From Microglena sp. YARC (Eukaryota; Chlorophyta; Chlorophyceae; Chlamydomonadales; Chlamydomonadaceae): a DNA stretch of 64,000 nt. The notes beneath the pieces are model-generated. The model was given only the letters and a program-made list of their open reading frames with translations, did no database searches and had not been told where the DNA came from. Position numbers and translations under genes: made by a program. Location: assembly GCA_022414725.1 (NCBI GenBank), contig CM039463.1:76102930-76166929 (forward strand). Reading direction: 5' to 3'. Below, one piece after another: positions 60,541 through 64,000 of this stretch. How positions within the stretch are numbered: the stretch's first letter is position 1; each line of letters starts with the position of its first letter.

Positions 60541-60985
60541 TGAAAATGTTTTATATAATCTGAATTTAATGAAAATTTTAATTGTATAGTTTTATTATTG
60601 TATAATTGATTAATTCATTGAATAAATTGTATTAATTAATAAATTACATGATTAAAATGAATTAATGAAATCATTTTAAATTGATTGATCAATTAATTAT
60701 TATAAATTAATTTATTACATAATTAATTAAATTATATTTTATTCATTATTAATTTAATTTAATTAATTCAATTGTATTCATTAATTAATTAAACTTCAAA
60801 TTTAATTTAATTAATTTGATATATCAAAATTGTTTTTTATTGACTCGAATTGAATGCATTTAATTGATTTTAATTGTGGTTTTGTTTGGTGTGTTGTGGT
60901 TTGTTTTGGTGTGTTGTGTTGTTTCGTGTTGTGTTGTTTTATGTTGTCTCGTGTCATGTCATGTCGTTTTGTGTCGTTTTGTGTC
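60541..60985. other. AT-rich spacer and GTGTTGT array between duplicate copies
   Basis: 60541-60870 is built from TTAATTAAT. 60880-60985 has GTGTTGTGTTGTTTCGTGT-type repeats. This is the only part of the last 6.7 kb that is not duplicated. Confidence 0.8.
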
Positions 60986-60989
60986 GTAT

Positions 60990-63900
60990 GCTCCATGAAA
61001 CCCTCAACAGCTTATTTTCTGCTTGCTTACATATTTGCACAATGATGACTGCTTGCAGATTGTCGAGGCTGGCAAACTGCTGCAAATGTCAGTTTTAGGG
61101 TACTCTCAACAAGGAGGCATGCGTCCTATTTTGGCGCCTCCGATGGAGAGTTTTTATTTCCCTGTGTGAGGGGATAAGTTTGTGGTGGTGGCTGACTTGG
61201 TGAATTGATGGCTTCCAAGGTTACTTCTAAGGAAGTGTCTCTACGTATCACCATGGTGCTCCTCTTGGCCGTTGGTTGGCTGCTTGCAGCATCTTTGGCC
61301 AGATTAAGGAGCCCCCAAAGGCTCTAATATAGCACCCTTATCACGTTAACAGTAATGAGAACATTCTTGCAGATAAAAGGAAAAGCAAAACGAGGGTTTG
61401 CGTAAATCTCTTCGAACCTTTTTTGTCCCTCTTCTCCCCGAACCTCTTCGTTGCTGACGGAGAGGGTCGAAAAGGTTTACGCAAACCCTGGCTTTGCTTT
61501 CCTTTTTTTTGCAATGCTATAATCAGGTGTTAACAGTACAGTTGGAAAGGTCCACTTGGGCTATCTTGGTGATTATGATAATTATAGAGGAATTGCGATT
61601 GGATCAGTCCTACCTAAAATTTTCTATATGGTTTTTGAATACAAGTAGGACCAATTGGGCCGAAACCAATGACAAACGTGCTGACGGCCAATTTGGTTGT
61701 AGAACCCAAATAGGAGCACTGTAGAGGCAGTTTTTTATAACTGCCGACCACACAATGGAGCTTTTACCATTTAAAATAACACGGTATTTTGTGCTTTCAT
61801 TGACGTTAGGAAGAACTTATGGACAGTGTCAACAGAAGCATCCTTTGGAGCTACCAATGTGTAACATATGGGTATTCACGGCAACTACCTGAATATTCAG
61901 ATAACATGTTTTACACAAGTCCGTATGAGAGTACATGCAGGCAATCGTATTAGCTCTTGCCTTCTTAGCTGAGGCAGGCATTAAGCAAGAGAATAATCTT
62001 TCCTCGCTTATGTTTGGTCTCTTTAATTGAACAATTGGATAAGTTCTTCACCAATAAATGCGTGAAGAGGTAGGTTTCATAATGCTTTGATACGTTTGCA
62101 GAGTAATCTTGTATGCCGATGATCTAGCTATCATGAGCGAGTCGCAGTCAGGGCTTACAGATTATACTCAATTGTTTGGAAGAATTCTGTCAAGCTTACA
62201 AGATGGAAGTAAACATTATATAAATCTTGAAGTTGTAGCATTATATTTAATAACGACTTATAAATGAAAGAATGACCTATAAATGACACCTTCTCATTAA
62301 GGAGGAGTTTGTGTATTAAGGGATTCTCATTAAGGAAAAACACGCCAGGAATACCGTGGCACACACAGCGATGCCGGTGAGTGAAAACGTGTTGCCGGCG
62401 GTCCGGCAAAAAACAGGGCTACTCCATGGGCACTCTGGAAACGGGTGCCAACGAGATGGAGTCTCGCAAATGCCCAATATCCTAAGTTACCCTCTTATGG
62501 CACACTTTGTACAACCTATCCTTAATAAGGGTGGTGGAGTGTGGGCTCCCAGAATCCATCTGGGTAATAATTAATACTTCCTTACGTCTCAAAGGAAAAT
62601 GGTGAACTATTCAGTAATAAGTTTATGAAAAAGGGCCCTTGGCGTTTGAGTCTGCGATGAGAACACCTCTACCGGACTATGGTCCTTCAATGAGCTCGAT
62701 ACTCACCTTACATGGTCTCAATGGTTGAGACAATGTATTGGCTTTTGGAACAAAATCGTTGACCGTAAGGACGGTGATTTTGTGAAAAGAGCCTTGCTAA
62801 AGAATTTCTAACGGCAACCAGAGATAGCAATAAAACAATCTCTGGTCACATGGATTACTAAGATGCATACAAGATAAGGTGTGTATAGAACATGTTTCCT
62901 GATAGTTTCAGAGATAATCAAGACTTCATGAGCAAGATTGGGACTAAGTAAATATTGACTGAAGGCATCTCCTAAAATAACATACATTGGCTGGCAATCC
63001 CTGAGTACAATGCAGTGCCCCAGGAATCTTGGTGATACCAGGGGCGCGGTGGGAGGAATCGGTATTAACTAGCTGACGTATGCAAATTGGATGTGTAGAG
63101 GGATAGAAACATAATGTTCATCGTGCACTAACTGTTTAACAATATGGATGCTATTTTACATGTATTACGTTTCGAGCTCACACTATCTAAATGTCACATC
63201 AGAAAGGTGTCCTCTCGTTCTGGGTGGATTAGGCAAGTGGCTGTGATATTTTGGTTGACGGTGAAGAGTAGGGGTTCGAAGATGAAATGAATTTCATAAT
63301 TAAAAGGCGCCTGGAAGGCGCGTCTGAATGAAATTATTCGAATCCCTTAATTCAATGTATTATATCAATTAAATGGAATTGGTATTTCTAATGTTGTGTT
63401 ATTTTAATTCGATTTATTCCTTTCCATTATAATTTAATTTACGTGAGTTTGAATGCATGCATTGCTTTAAATTGTATCAATTCGGATAAGGAATAAATTT
63501 GAAGGGCGCCTGGAGGCTTTAAATTAATTGATATTCCGACGAATGGATTGTATCATTTAGCATTGTTAACTATATAGTGGACGGAAAAAGATGTTTTGAA
63601 GGGTTGTTGATTTTTAAGGCAGTATTTTGGAGCGTTTCTGTAATGTAATGAAAAATGCATGTTATGTAGATGGCTTTTTTTTATAAGAATTTGATGCCAA
63701 GAAAAATGAGGCAGGCAAGGTGTATGGTTGTTTTTTACGGGATTTGTACAAGCATCTTGCATGTTTCGGCCAGCCCAAACGTGAACGTCCATGTCGCCGT
63801 CCTCTCTGAACGGGTTTTTGCCAGACGGCAGGTTTGGCGTGGTTGCCCTGCCCCCGCCCGGTGGCCCCCGCCACCGGGACCCCGGCCCTGCCCGCCACCT

Positions 63901-64000
63901 CACGGCCCTGAGGTGGGGTCCGTGTGGCTAACATTTATAGCACAAGTGCCCTGGGGAATGTTTCGTCGCATTGTGATGCTTACATGTTTCGCCTCGAATT
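60990..64000 (+). repeat. Segmental duplication, copy B (indel-ridden)
   Basis: It follows copy A from 57286 in the same order. It gains roughly 125 bases over 3 kb through many one-base insertions, often doubled bases, plus some losses. The duplicate last channel exon (61058-61207) has an extra T and a premature TGA. The LINE frames are broken more than in copy A. It runs off the window end. Confidence 0.93.

Overview
The window is eukaryotic nuclear DNA. It has spliced genes with long introns, many families of interspersed repeats, LTR and LINE retrotransposons, and runs of up to 54 G or C. Two host genes are recognisable: a YciO-type YrdC/Sua5 protein and a CASTOR/POLLUX-type ion channel. 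Together with the repeat load they fit a green microalga (a prasinophyte such as Cymbomonas would fit). The species is an inference, not something read from the sequence.

Positions 1-22,276 are a retrotransposon nest. An outer minus-strand LTR element (719-22239, target duplication TTAAG) lies between the inverted termini of what looks like an older DNA transposon (438-465 and 22249-22276). Three younger elements split it. The first is a plus-strand relative of itself (1659-6024, duplication AGGGT). The second is a minus-strand Ty1/copia element with all enzymatic domains (7761-14688, duplication CTTCA). The third is a decayed minus-strand Ty3/gypsy element (15214-21111, duplication ATAGG). 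With the insertions and one target-site copy each removed, the outer element is about 4.3 kb, the size of its plus-strand relative. Its Gag frame continues exactly across the copia insertion. LTR divergence by eye (outer about 4%, gypsy about 3%, plus-strand relative about 2%, copia under 1%) agrees with the nesting order.

Positions 22,277-24,880 hold repeats and a LINE 3' fragment. A five-exon minus-strand gene follows (27604-24883) for a 262-residue YciO/YrdC/Sua5-family protein; all five exons are in phase and one intron is GC-AG. Head to head with it, a plus-strand gene of at least 23 exons runs to 57505 over nearly 30 kb. It encodes a protein of about 1,380 residues or more. A long low-complexity N-terminus with a coiled coil and an IQ-type motif precedes membrane helices, a pore region and tandem Rossmann/RCK-like regulatory domains. 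Its introns carry foldback elements, hAT-type MITEs, tRNA-derived SINEs, other dispersed families, a hAT transposase remnant and several minisatellites. Some minisatellites are tandem copies of the gene's own exon ends, splice donors included.

Positions 57,286-64,000 contain the last exon, a hairpin element and a 5'-truncated LINE, then a second copy of the whole segment from about 60,990. The second copy is peppered with single-base insertions, which suggests poorly corrected long-read sequence near a contig end or a misassembly.
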